Positions 1 to 6,815 are shown, numbered from the stretch's first letter. The stretch: 6,872 nucleotides of DNA from Bryobacteraceae bacterium (GCA_019686145.1 JADGHK010000124.1:1-6872), one strand, 5' to 3'. A program made the numbers and translations. The notes: a model not told the origin generated them from the sequence alone.

Positions 1-399
1 GTCGACGCCCTCTACAAGCGATTTGAGTATGAGCACACCGAGGATGGCGCAACTTCCGGAGCGCGCGGCAACTTCTGGGAGTTTCCGCTTCTGCTGAAGG
101 TTCGGGCTCCTGGCGCTCTTGCCCGGCCCTACCTGGCCGGAGGCTTCTCCTTCCGGACAATCCAGGGGCTCACGGAGTTCGGCGTCGATCTCCTCCCTGG
201 AGGCGATCCTCCCGAGTTGCGGGACAACAGCACCCGGGGGGTAGTCGTCGCAGGAGGCCTGGAAATCAGGGCGCCATTTGTCAGGATTTCGCCGGAAGCA
301 CGTTACACGCGATGGGGCTCGCGTGCTTTTGATTCTAACAACGGCCTATTAGAGTCTAATCGCAATCAGTTTGAATTCCTGGTGGGAATTACGTTTTGA
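1..399 (+). CDS. Outer-membrane beta-barrel protein (PorT/OMP_b-brl type), 3' part only
   Basis: This is the last 132 codons of a gene that begins before the window, read in frame 1 and ending at TGA 397-399. The translation alternates amphipathic strands with short turns. It contains NFWEFPLLLKV (about residues 24-34 of the fragment), RPYLAGGFSFR, GGLEIRAP and RISPEARYTRW, and ends in NQFEFLVGITF with a terminal Phe. A C-terminal aromatic residue on the last strand is the usual BAM recognition signal of outer-membrane barrels. The FPLLLK / PYLAGG / SPEARYTRW pattern resembles the small 'outer membrane beta-barrel protein' family abundant in Acidobacteriota. The function of that family is mostly unknown; membership is by recognition, not a search. 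A TTG at 217 could be mistaken for a start, but the barrel pattern continues unbroken upstream to position 1, so it is internal. The gene overlaps nadD by 4 bases. Confidence 0.8.
   Translation, partial: VDALYKRFEYEHTEDGATSGARGNFWEFPLLLKVRAPGALARPYLAGGFSFRTIQGLTEFGVDLLPGGDPPELRDNSTRGVVVAGGLEIRAPFVRISPEARYTRWGSRAFDSNNGLLESNRNQFEFLVGITF
381..387 (+). promoter_or_regulatory. Ribosome binding site of nadD, inside the preceding gene
   Basis: GGTGGGA lies 8 bases before the TTG at 396 and within the last codons of the barrel gene. It is a moderate Shine-Dalgarno match at the right distance. It supports the TTG as the true start, because an in-frame stop TGA at 372-374 leaves no other usual start upstream of the GGTFDP motif. 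Confidence 0.5.
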
Positions 400-980
400 G
401 AATTGCGATCTTCGGGGGCACATTCGATCCCATTCACAATGCCCATCTGACAGTGGCGCGGGAAGCCGTGGAGAAGTTCCATCTCGACAAAGTCCTGTTC
501 GTCACAGCGGGAAATCCTCCTCACAAGGAGGAACCGGTGACGCCCTACGAGCTGCGTCATCGCATGGTCGAGCTTGCATGCGAAGGTGAGCCTCGTTTCG
601 AGCCCTCCCGGCTTGACGCGGTCGGACGGAGCTACTCTATCCACACGATCGAGAAGGTGAAGGCGCGGCTGCGCCCGGAGGACCAGCTGTTTTTCCTCAT
701 CGGCGCTGACGCCTTCGCCGAGATACAAAGCTGGTACCGGGCGGAGGATGTAATCGGCTCGGTTGAGTTTATCGTTGCCGCCCGTCCAGGCCACACCTAC
801 TCGGTTCCGCCCGGCGCCAGGGTTCATCGCCTGGACACGGTTGCGTTTCCCGTCTCTTCCTCCGGGATACGGCGGAAGCTGGCGGCAAGGGAGCCGGTCC
901 CCGAGCTGCCGCCAAAGGTCTACGAGTTCATTCTGGAACACGGCCTCTACCAGGACCAGCCGAGCCCAAAATCTCACTAG
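396..980 (+). CDS. nadD: Nicotinate-nucleotide adenylyltransferase NadD
   Basis: NadD transfers AMP from ATP to nicotinic acid mononucleotide, giving deamido-NAD, the penultimate step of NAD biosynthesis in the cytoplasm. The 194-residue protein has the usual family length and all main landmarks in order: GGTFDPIHNAH (7-17) with the nucleotidyltransferase (H/T)xGH site, GNPPHK (39-44), GADAFAEIQSWYR (103-115), the SSSGIR nucleotide-binding motif (154-159) and a family-like tail LPPKVYEFILEHGLY (171-185). The site here reads HNAH, with Ala16 where Gly is usual; this may be a lineage variant. The start is TTG, overlapping the upstream TGA stop as TTGA, which suggests translational coupling to the barrel gene. 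The next ATG in frame is at codon 57, past the catalytic motif, so the TTG is needed. The gene is followed by hairpins and a convergent gene; rsfS, a frequent downstream neighbour of nadD in other bacteria, is absent here. Confidence 0.95.
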   Translation: MRIAIFGGTFDPIHNAHLTVAREAVEKFHLDKVLFVTAGNPPHKEEPVTPYELRHRMVELACEGEPRFEPSRLDAVGRSYSIHTIEKVKARLRPEDQLFFLIGADAFAEIQSWYRAEDVIGSVEFIVAARPGHTYSVPPGARVHRLDTVAFPVSSSGIRRKLAAREPVPELPPKVYEFILEHGLYQDQPSPKSH

Positions 981-991
981 TTAGAAGAGAG

Positions 992-1006
992 CGGACGTGG
1001 CGTCCG
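992..1006. other. Small hairpin in the convergent spacer
   Basis: CGGACG (992-997) and CGTCCG (1001-1006) form a 6-bp stem with a 3-base loop (TGG), 11 bases after the nadD stop. It may assist the larger hairpin just downstream in ending nadD transcripts or protecting their 3' ends. There is no T-run after it, so alone it is not a textbook terminator. Confidence 0.4.
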
Positions 1007-1012
1007 AAAGCA

Positions 1013-1042
1013 GAGAGGGGCGAGCTAGCGCCCGCCCCTCTC
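1013..1042. terminator. Probable bidirectional terminator between nadD and the TonB-dependent receptor gene
   Basis: GAGAGGGGCG (1013-1022) pairs perfectly with CGCCCCTCTC (1033-1042) around a 10-base loop. The stem is strong and 8 of its 10 pairs lie in a GC-rich block. It sits 32 bases after the nadD stop and 21 bases after the receptor stop on the other strand, the expected place for a terminator shared by convergent genes. Neither side has a real T-tract: the plus side reads GTGATTGC and the minus side TGCTTTCGG. It could therefore act as a weak or Rho-assisted terminator, or as a 3'-end stabiliser. Confidence 0.6.
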
Positions 1043-1063
1043 GTGATTGCTGGATGCGGATCG

Positions 1064-4000
1064 TTAGAACGACAGTCGCAGGCCAAACCGGAACTGGCGG
1101 TCCTGGTTACGGTCAGCCGAAGTGATCGCCATAAAGTTGTTGGCGTTCACAATGTTGCCCTGTGCATCCACTACCATCGATGACACGTCAGCAGTAGCAC
1201 CGCTAGGATTGTTAAACCGAGGTGTGTTGGTGACGTTGTAGCCCTCCGCCTTGAACTGGAGGACGAAGCGTTCTGTGATGTTGAAGTTCTTGAAAATGGA
1301 GGCATCCAGCTTCCAGAAGCCGGGTCCGCGGAAGGCGTTCCTGCCCGTCGTGCCGAAGCGGAACACGTTTGACGGACGCTGGAAGTTCGGGTCGCGGAAG
1401 GCGCTCGGATCGTAGTAGAAAGTACCCGGCCCCTTCTGGTCCAGTTTCTTGAGGGGGCCGACGAAGTCGGCCGTCTGAATGCTTCCTGGCGCGTTCAGCG
1501 AGGCGCCGCTGGCGGTCACCGTGAACGGCGTGCCGGAATAGGCGCTGAACATGCCGTTGACTTCCCACCCGCCGAGAATGAGGTTGGCCGGGCCTTCCAT
1601 GCTAAACCGCTTTCCCTTGCCGACGGGCAACTGATAGGTGAAGGCCGAAGTGAACATGTGGGTGCGATCGTAGCCTGCGAGTGCGCGGTTGCGCCTCAAA
1701 GCCGGCTCCCAGTTCGTCAGCGGAAGCCCAACCCAGCCATCATCGTCAAAGTAGTTGATTGTCTTCGACCAGGTGTAGCTGTTCTTCATGAAGAAGCCGC
1801 CGGCCACCTGACGGTCCATCGTCATCTGCAGCGCGTGATAGTTGCCGTTGACGAACCCGTCCCACATATTGAGGGCAATGTTGCCATTCCGCTGGAAGTA
1901 GGGGCGGCCGCTCGGTCCGGCGCCGGGGGCGGCAGCGTTAATGTCCCGATCACCCAATTGGCGGACAGTCTGGGTTCCTACGTAAGCGATGCTGCCGAGG
2001 AAGCTGCCCGGCATGCGCCGCTGAATCGTGAAGTTCCAGCTTTGGATGTAACCGCGATTGATTTGCCCGCCCCAGGGGCTCCGGGGGCCCATATCCACGT
2101 TTCGCGGCAGGGGAATGACGCCACTGCTCACGTCGGGCGTCGGAACTTCGGGAATACCCTGGTCCAGCGTAGTGAGCACGCCGTACTGCTGACTCGCGGA
2201 GTTGCTGGCCGTGATGGTGGCTGGATAGAGTCCGCGGAGCGGCCGAGAGAAGGGCAGCGGGTTGGGCGAGATGCCATAGCCCGCGCGGATTACCATGCTG
2301 TCTGTAGCGCGGTAAGCGAAGCCGATGCGAGGCGCGAACAGCTTCCAGGATACGGAGTAGCCGGCATCCCGGGGAGTATTGCCGAGTCCGCCGAGATAAA
2401 CGAGATTTGTGACGGGGTCCCAACGCTCCAGCCCGCGATTGTCGCGATTGATGAGCGGGTAGTATTCCCAGCGCAGCCCCAGATTCAACTTCAAGCGCTG
2501 GGTCACCTGCCAGCTATCGCGGAAATACAACCCGTACTGCCACTCGCGAGTCTTCATGTCGAAGAACTGTATGGATTTCGAATAACTGGTAACCTGGCCG
2601 AGCAGCGCCGCAGCGTAGGAGTTGATGGATCGCGCGATGCCGCCCTGAATCATCGTCGCATTGCCGCCAAAGGTAATATTGCCGCGGGGATTGGCCGTTT
2701 CCGGCTGCCAGTGATTCAGTGCGTGGCGAACCATGTCGAAACCGAAGCGCAAATCATGAGATCCGTGCAGCTTCGACACATTCGTGCTGAACGTGTAGCT
2801 ACGGTCATTCCGAAATGTAGGAATCCACGTTGCCGTCTGCCCCCAGGCGGAGAAGCCATGGTTAAACTGCGGCATACCGGAGTATCGGTCGTCGTTGGCG
2901 TACTTCTGGCCGCCGTTGGTGCCCGGGATTCCGAACACGTCCGAGCCCCAGTTCTTGCCGAAGTCGAGACCCGTCACAGTTTGATCGAAACGTGTGTAGC
3001 CGAAGACACCATCGACAAACATGGTCGGCGACATGACGTAGTTGAACCCTAAAGTGGGTATTTGGACAGTCGTGTCACCGTCGCCGGGGCTCGCTGAGCC
3101 AATGGCTGCGCCAATCAGTTCCCCAAAGGGGACGAGACCGGTGACTGGAGCATCCATGCGACTATACTTGCCCCAGATCATCAGCTTCTCGGTGGCGTTC
3201 CAGTTGGACTTGTAGTCGTAGTTGTTCCGGTCCAATTTGAAGGTGCCGGACGCCGTGTAGTTCTCCTGAAGGCCGAATGCATCGGTTGCCGGGCGATTCG
3301 GGAGCGGAGCCATCTTTTGAATCTCGTTGAATATCGGGCTGATCCGATTTGCCGGAATGATGTTGTTCGGGAATGGAGTGCGGCCGGACCCATCCGGATT
3401 TCCGGTGGCAGGGTCGTAGATCAGCGACAGCCCCGTTAAGTTACTGAAATCGCCTCGGCGGATCGCTTCGGTCGGGACACTGTAGGCGCCCACCTGACCG
3501 GAACGCTCGGTTGTCCGTTCAAAGCTCCCGAAGAAGAACAGCTTGTTCTTCACGATCGGACCGCCGAGAGTGCCGCCAAAAATGTTCATGTTTGCCATCG
3601 GCAGGCGGTCAATGCGGTCGAAATAGTGCCGGGCCTTCAGACGCTGGTTCTGGTGATACTCAAACAGCACGCCGTGGAGCTCGTTGGTGCCGGACTTCGT
3701 TACCACCGTTATCGCAGCTCCGCCGGCCATTCCCTGTTCGGCATCAAATGAGGACGTCGAGATGTTGACATTCTCGATCGACTCGACCGGCTGAACGTAG
3801 ACCGTGTGATGAGGCAGCCAGATAAACACGTTCGTCGCGCCGTCAACGCGCGTGTTGTTGTTGTTCCTGTTCGTGCCGTTGACGTTCGTGGTGAGCGCGC
3901 GTCCCGGCGTGTCGACGACTGCGTTCTGGAAGGCCGCGGGCGTTGCTCCAGGCACCAGGTTGATCAGCGTCTGATAGTTGCGATAGGCGGAGAGCGGCAT

Positions 4001-4441
4001 GTTCTGGACGACGCTCGAAGTAATTTCCGTTCGAACGTCTGACTTATCCGTTTGCAGAGTCGCCGCCGTCGCACTGATAGTAACTTGTTCCGTCACCTGG
4101 CCTACTTCCAGCTTGGCGTCGACGCGGGTGACGTTGTTGATCGTAACCTGCACCGACGAGAGAGTAAGCGTGCGAAATCCATTCGCGGAAACCCGAATTT
4201 CGTACTCTCCGGGCAGCATATTCGGAACGGTGAAGCGTCCGCTCTCGTCTGCTGTGACCTCTCTGCTGGCTCCGGTTACTTTGTTCAGAATTGTTACCGT
4301 GGCATTGGGCACTACTGCGCCTGCCGGATCTTGGACCAAGCCTGCGATTGAGCCGTAAAGTACCTGGGCATCCACCGGTACTGCCACCAAAAGCACCAGC
4401 GCCAGGACGGCTGTGCAATGTAGCTTAGTTCTAGAGATCAT
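1064..4441 (-). CDS. Oar-like TonB-dependent receptor with N-terminal carboxypeptidase-regulatory-like domain
   Basis: This is a large (1,125-residue) outer-membrane receptor of the type present in many copies in Acidobacteriota genomes. Residues 1-25 form a Sec signal peptide: Lys/Arg near the N-terminus, a hydrophobic core ALVLLVAV and probable cleavage after VDA, before Gln26. A carboxypeptidase-regulatory-like beta-sandwich follows (about 29-113; GLVQDPAGAVVPNATV, MLPGEYEIRV). The plug spans about 118-255 and includes NRNNNNTRVDGA (191-202), SIENVNI and TVVTKSGTNELHG. The rest is the barrel, with FGGTLGGPI (288-296), RGDFSNLTG, IYDPATG, the late block FGTTGRNAFRGPGFWKLD (from 1029) and NVTNTPRFNNP (1069-1079), ending in FRFGLRLSF with a terminal Phe. 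The mature protein has no cysteine. The family takes up ligands using TonB energy or helps cell-surface functions; the substrate here cannot be read from sequence, and I see no clear TonB box. It is transcribed alone, convergent to nadD and divergent from the ABC exporter. The reading frame is intact and full length. Confidence 0.93.
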   Translation of the reverse strand: MISRTKLHCTAVLALVLLVAVPVDAQVLYGSIAGLVQDPAGAVVPNATVTILNKVTGASREVTADESGRFTVPNMLPGEYEIRVSANGFRTLTLSSVQVTINNVTRVDAKLEVGQVTEQVTISATAATLQTDKSDVRTEITSSVVQNMPLSAYRNYQTLINLVPGATPAAFQNAVVDTPGRALTTNVNGTNRNNNNTRVDGATNVFIWLPHHTVYVQPVESIENVNISTSSFDAEQGMAGGAAITVVTKSGTNELHGVLFEYHQNQRLKARHYFDRIDRLPMANMNIFGGTLGGPIVKNKLFFFGSFERTTERSGQVGAYSVPTEAIRRGDFSNLTGLSLIYDPATGNPDGSGRTPFPNNIIPANRISPIFNEIQKMAPLPNRPATDAFGLQENYTASGTFKLDRNNYDYKSNWNATEKLMIWGKYSRMDAPVTGLVPFGELIGAAIGSASPGDGDTTVQIPTLGFNYVMSPTMFVDGVFGYTRFDQTVTGLDFGKNWGSDVFGIPGTNGGQKYANDDRYSGMPQFNHGFSAWGQTATWIPTFRNDRSYTFSTNVSKLHGSHDLRFGFDMVRHALNHWQPETANPRGNITFGGNATMIQGGIARSINSYAAALLGQVTSYSKSIQFFDMKTREWQYGLYFRDSWQVTQRLKLNLGLRWEYYPLINRDNRGLERWDPVTNLVYLGGLGNTPRDAGYSVSWKLFAPRIGFAYRATDSMVIRAGYGISPNPLPFSRPLRGLYPATITASNSASQQYGVLTTLDQGIPEVPTPDVSSGVIPLPRNVDMGPRSPWGGQINRGYIQSWNFTIQRRMPGSFLGSIAYVGTQTVRQLGDRDINAAAPGAGPSGRPYFQRNGNIALNMWDGFVNGNYHALQMTMDRQVAGGFFMKNSYTWSKTINYFDDDGWVGLPLTNWEPALRRNRALAGYDRTHMFTSAFTYQLPVGKGKRFSMEGPANLILGGWEVNGMFSAYSGTPFTVTASGASLNAPGSIQTADFVGPLKKLDQKGPGTFYYDPSAFRDPNFQRPSNVFRFGTTGRNAFRGPGFWKLDASIFKNFNITERFVLQFKAEGYNVTNTPRFNNPSGATADVSSMVVDAQGNIVNANNFMAITSADRNQDRQFRFGLRLSF

Positions 4442-4453
4442 AAACCCTGAAGA

Positions 4454-4462
4454 TTCCTTCTC
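4454..4462 (-). promoter_or_regulatory. Possible ribosome binding site of the receptor gene
   Basis: Read on the minus strand, GAGAAGGAA ends 12 bases before the ATG at 4441-4439. This is somewhat further than the usual 5-9 bases. A closer purine run (CAGGG) is only 3 bases from the ATG. The ATG is still favoured because it gives a well-formed signal peptide directly. Confidence 0.4.
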
Positions 4463-4652
4463 TTACCCTTGAGCTAAACTTCGGGCCGTTGTGAGAGCAA
4501 CCCGCCGGTTTGCCCTGGCGACCGTGCCCGAGTTAACAACCAACACTATGCTGAGCGGAATAGAGGATGATCCTGCTGTAAGTGATGAGCGGGACAACGG
4601 GCGCTGTCCGTGCCATGTCCCCGAATTTCCCCCCAACAACAGTAATAGCTAT

Positions 4653-4681
4653 TGAATAACCGATGTCTCTAACTCCGTCAA
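4653..4681 (-). promoter_or_regulatory. Candidate sigma70-type promoter for the receptor gene
   Basis: On the minus strand TTGACG (4681-4676; 5 of 6 matches to the -35 consensus) is followed after exactly 17 bases by TATTCA (4658-4653; 3 of 6 matches to the -10 consensus). The expected start point near 4646 would give a leader of about 205 bases before the receptor ATG. A perfect 10-bp palindrome, AATAGCTATT (4644-4653), overlaps the -10 end and start point and could be an operator. The match is by eye; the -10 box is weak, and Acidobacteriota promoters are not well charted. Confidence 0.4.
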
Positions 4682-4727
4682 CCCTGATTGTCCTAAGTGA
4701 ACTCTGAGAACGCCGGCGGCTGTTAGC

Positions 4728-4740
4728 GTGCAAACTGCAC
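4728..4740. repeat. Interrupted palindrome GTGCA-N3-TGCAC, possible operator
   Basis: The two perfect 5-bp arms are separated by AAC. The site lies about 47 bp upstream of the candidate -35 box of the receptor promoter, a place where an activator could bind, and about 140 bp before the exporter start. A palindrome of this size can arise by chance in 440 bp, so its role is only a suggestion. Confidence 0.3.
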
Positions 4741-4863
4741 CACGAATGTGTGTACGCGGGAAAGGCGTTGAACCGGCGCATCGTGGCCAGTCCGTAGCCG
4801 GCGGTTGACCTATCCTGAAAGGAGAACGCCAGCCTCATCCGGGAAGCCGGACAGGGAAGCTGG

Positions 4864-4870
4864 GGAAGGA
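4864..4870 (+). promoter_or_regulatory. Ribosome binding site of the ABC exporter gene
   Basis: GGAAGGA ends 10 bases before ATG 4881. An in-frame TGA at 4806-4808 and the absence of ATG, GTG or TTG between it and 4881 make this ATG the only normal start. A stronger-looking AAAGGAG (4818-4824) has no start codon at a usable distance. Confidence 0.6.
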
Positions 4871-4880
4871 CGGGCGGCCG

Positions 4881-6752
4881 ATGAAAAAAGAAGGAGCTAC
4901 GGAACGCCTTCGGGCGCTGCTTCCAGATATTTGGGAGTTGGTACGGCCGAGGCGGGCGCCTCTGGCGATCGGGCTGCTGCTCATCGCTATCAGCCGCGTC
5001 GCGGGACTCGTGCTGCCGGCCTCCAGTAAGTATTTGATCGACGACATCATAGGCCGGGGACGTAGAGAACTTTTGGGTCCGCTTTTGGGTGTTGTGCTGG
5101 GCGCCGCTGCCGTTCAGGCCGCATCTTCCTACGCGCTCACGCAGCTATTGTCAAAATCCGCCCAACGGCTGATCGCAGAGCTCAGGCGCAAGGTTCAGGC
5201 TCACGTCGGCAGGCTGCCCGTGAGCTACTACGACACGAACAAGACCGGATCGCTGGTTTCGCGAATCATGACCGACGTCGAAGGCGTCCGCAACTTAGTC
5301 GGAACAGGTCTGGTCGAGTTCCTTGGCGGTCTTGTCACTGCGGCCATCGCTCTATTCGTGCTGTTCCGAATTAGTCCGACCATGACCTTAATTGCGGTCG
5401 TGGTCCTTGCCGCCTTCGGTTGCGTGCTTCAGTACGCGTTCCGCAGTCTGCGGCCGATATTTCGCGAGCGCGGAAAAATCAACGCGGAGGTTACCGGGCG
5501 GCTGACCGAATCGCTGGGAGGCGTGCGCGTGGTGAAGGGCTATCACGCCGAGGTGCGGGAGGAGGAAGTCTTCGCAGCGGGCGTACAGCGTCTGCTGGAC
5601 AACGTCATTCGCTCGTTGACAGGCGTCTCGCTGCTCAATGTCACCGCGGCCCTTGTCACCGGAGGCGTCGGCGCTCTAGTGATGTTTGTCGGCGCGCAAC
5701 AGATTCTCGATGGCAAGCTGACGCTCGGAGGATTTGTCACGTTCACTCTGTTTCTCGGGTTTTTGGTGGCTCCGGTGTTCCAGATCGTGGGGATCGGGAC
5801 GCAGCTAACGGAAGCTGTGGCGGGGCTGGAACGAACGCGCGAAGTGCTTCGCGAACGGCCCGAAGACAACGATCCCAGGCGTACTGTCGCCGTGCCGGCG
5901 AGCGAGATCCGGGGATATGTGAGCTTTGACAACGTTACGTTCAGTTACGAAGAGGGAAAGCCGATCCTTCACGGAATTTCGTTTGAGGCTCGTCCGGGAA
6001 CGGTTACCGCTCTTGTCGGATCCTCCGGATCCGGCAAGTCCACGATCATAGGTCTCATCGCGGCCTTCTATACTCCGGATTCCGGTGCGGTCTTTGTCGA
6101 CGGCTACGACCTGTCGACGGTGAAGCTCTCCTCCTATCGCACGCTGCTCGGCGTTGTGCTTCAGGAATCCTTCCTGTTCGATGGCACGATTCGGGAGAAC
6201 GTAATGTTCTCTCGCCCGTCTGCATCGGAGGAGCAGTTCCTTGAAGCATGCCGCATCGCCCGTGTTGACGAGTTCGCGCTGGGGTTCGAGAAAGGGTATG
6301 ACACGGTTGTCGGCGAGCGCGGAGTGAAGCTTTCCGGAGGGCAGCGCCAGAGAATCTCCATCGCCAGAGCCATCCTTGCCGATCCCCGCATCCTGATCCT
6401 GGACGAGGCGACCTCAAGCCTCGATTCCGAATCGGAAGCCCTCATTCAGCAAGGGCTGTCATTCCTGATGCAAGGGCGGACGACTTTCGTCATTGCGCAC
6501 CGCCTCTCTACGATTCGGCGGGCCGACCAGATTCTGGTGGTCGAAGGCGGGCGAATCGTCGAGCGGGGCACGCATCAGGAGCTCTACGAAGCCCGCGGGC
6601 GGTATTGGGAACTCTACACGAAGCAGCACGGCGTGGAGAGCAACCTGTTCCTTGCTCCCGGCGAGGGGGACGCTTTGGAAGAGAAGGACGCTGCTGTGAA
6701 GAGAGCGCCGGGAGACGGGCCGCCGCTGAGCGATACGATCCGGATCCTCTAA
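4881..6752 (+). CDS. MsbA-like ABC exporter (fused membrane and ATPase domains)
   Basis: This is a 623-residue type IV ABC half-transporter that should work as a homodimer in the inner membrane, exporting a lipid, drug or other hydrophobic compound with ATP energy. The membrane domain (about 20-310) shows six hydrophobic segments near 27-46, 64-86, 143-163, 166-186, 250-272 and 284-308. It also has the family's cytoplasmic loop VSYYDTNKTGSLVSRIMTD (114-132). The ATPase domain (about 345-582) is complete: A-loop Tyr356, Walker A GSSGSGKST (380-388), Q-loop Gln428, signature LSGGQ (484-488), Walker B ILILD with catalytic Glu509, D-loop SSLD (512-515) and H-loop His540. All catalytic residues are present, which fits a homodimer rather than a degenerate heterodimer half. 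About 40 charged, Pro/Gly-rich residues follow the ATPase fold (584-623). The substrate cannot be told; close relatives are annotated as MsbA, lipid A flippase, or as multidrug exporters. It is divergent from the receptor gene and 63 bp upstream of gnd. Confidence 0.95.
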   Translation: MKKEGATERLRALLPDIWELVRPRRAPLAIGLLLIAISRVAGLVLPASSKYLIDDIIGRGRRELLGPLLGVVLGAAAVQAASSYALTQLLSKSAQRLIAELRRKVQAHVGRLPVSYYDTNKTGSLVSRIMTDVEGVRNLVGTGLVEFLGGLVTAAIALFVLFRISPTMTLIAVVVLAAFGCVLQYAFRSLRPIFRERGKINAEVTGRLTESLGGVRVVKGYHAEVREEEVFAAGVQRLLDNVIRSLTGVSLLNVTAALVTGGVGALVMFVGAQQILDGKLTLGGFVTFTLFLGFLVAPVFQIVGIGTQLTEAVAGLERTREVLRERPEDNDPRRTVAVPASEIRGYVSFDNVTFSYEEGKPILHGISFEARPGTVTALVGSSGSGKSTIIGLIAAFYTPDSGAVFVDGYDLSTVKLSSYRTLLGVVLQESFLFDGTIRENVMFSRPSASEEQFLEACRIARVDEFALGFEKGYDTVVGERGVKLSGGQRQRISIARAILADPRILILDEATSSLDSESEALIQQGLSFLMQGRTTFVIAHRLSTIRRADQILVVEGGRIVERGTHQELYEARGRYWELYTKQHGVESNLFLAPGEGDALEEKDAAVKRAPGDGPPLSDTIRIL

Positions 6753-6787
6753 ACCCTTCTTGCCGCCCGGGAATCCAGTCCATCGGA

Positions 6788-6796
6788 TGATACGAT
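6788..6796 (+). promoter_or_regulatory. Candidate extended -10 promoter for gnd
   Basis: TGATACGAT fits an extended -10 element (TGn followed by TACGAT, 4 of 6 matches to TATAAT). It lies 19 bases before the gnd ATG, so a transcript would start near 6803 with a leader of only about 13 bases. No good -35 box is seen 16-18 bases upstream. Read-through from the exporter gene is the alternative, since no hairpin terminator is visible in 6753-6815. Confidence 0.3.
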
Positions 6797-6815
6797 AAAA
6801 GCTGTTCTTATTCTT

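Larger units (their letters stand above)
4442..4880. other. 439-bp divergent intergenic control region
   Basis: This stretch separates the receptor gene (-) from the ABC exporter gene (+). It holds one reasonable minus-strand promoter (4653-4681), a long leader for the receptor mRNA, several short palindromes and a purine-rich run before the exporter start. The palindromes are AATAGCTATT at 4644-4653, AGGATGATCCT at 4564-4574, GGACA-N8-TGTCC at 4592-4609 and GTGCA-N3-TGCAC at 4728-4740. GCCGGCGG occurs twice (4712-4719 and 4797-4804). I found no tRNA, no insertion-sequence end and no convincing plus-strand promoter: TTGACC (4805-4810) lacks a matching -10 box. A 101-codon minus-strand ORF (4533-4838) crosses it but shows no codon bias, ribosome site or recognisable domain. 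Confidence 0.6.

Noticed and set aside
366..977. A 203-codon minus-strand ORF covering nadD
   Set aside because: It is a shadow of nadD, whose catalytic motifs are unambiguous on the plus strand; the shadow has no recognisable fold.
1658..3052. A 464-codon plus-strand ORF opposite the receptor gene
   Set aside because: It is in exact antisense register with the receptor codons, so its stops could come only from TTA, CTA or TCA in the receptor, which are rare codons in GC-rich genes. Its translation shows no domain or hydrophobic pattern, while the opposite strand is a clear receptor.
3840..3875. Asn-rich codon run (GTTGTTGTTG on the plus strand) as a microsatellite
   Set aside because: It encodes the NRNNNNTRVDG plug segment of the receptor, a conserved trait of this receptor family, so it is coding constraint rather than repeat expansion.
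4805..4833. TTGACC as a -35 box for the ABC exporter
   Set aside because: No TATAAT-like sequence lies 15-19 bases downstream; TATCCT directly abuts it and is too close to serve as the partner -10.
4533..4838. A 101-codon minus-strand ORF in the divergent spacer
   Set aside because: There is no ribosome site before its ATG, no third-position GC bias, no recognisable motif, and it overlaps the best candidate promoter of the receptor gene.
4805..5029. A TTG-started plus-strand ORF overlapping the ABC exporter start
   Set aside because: It runs mostly inside the exporter gene in another frame; its Arg/Ala/Gly-rich translation is typical of a shifted frame of a GC-rich gene.
6018..6033. GGATCC repeated 3 bases apart, considered as a cloning scar or repeat
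   Set aside because: It falls in the codons of the Walker A glycine/serine loop and is explained by coding for GSSGSGKS.
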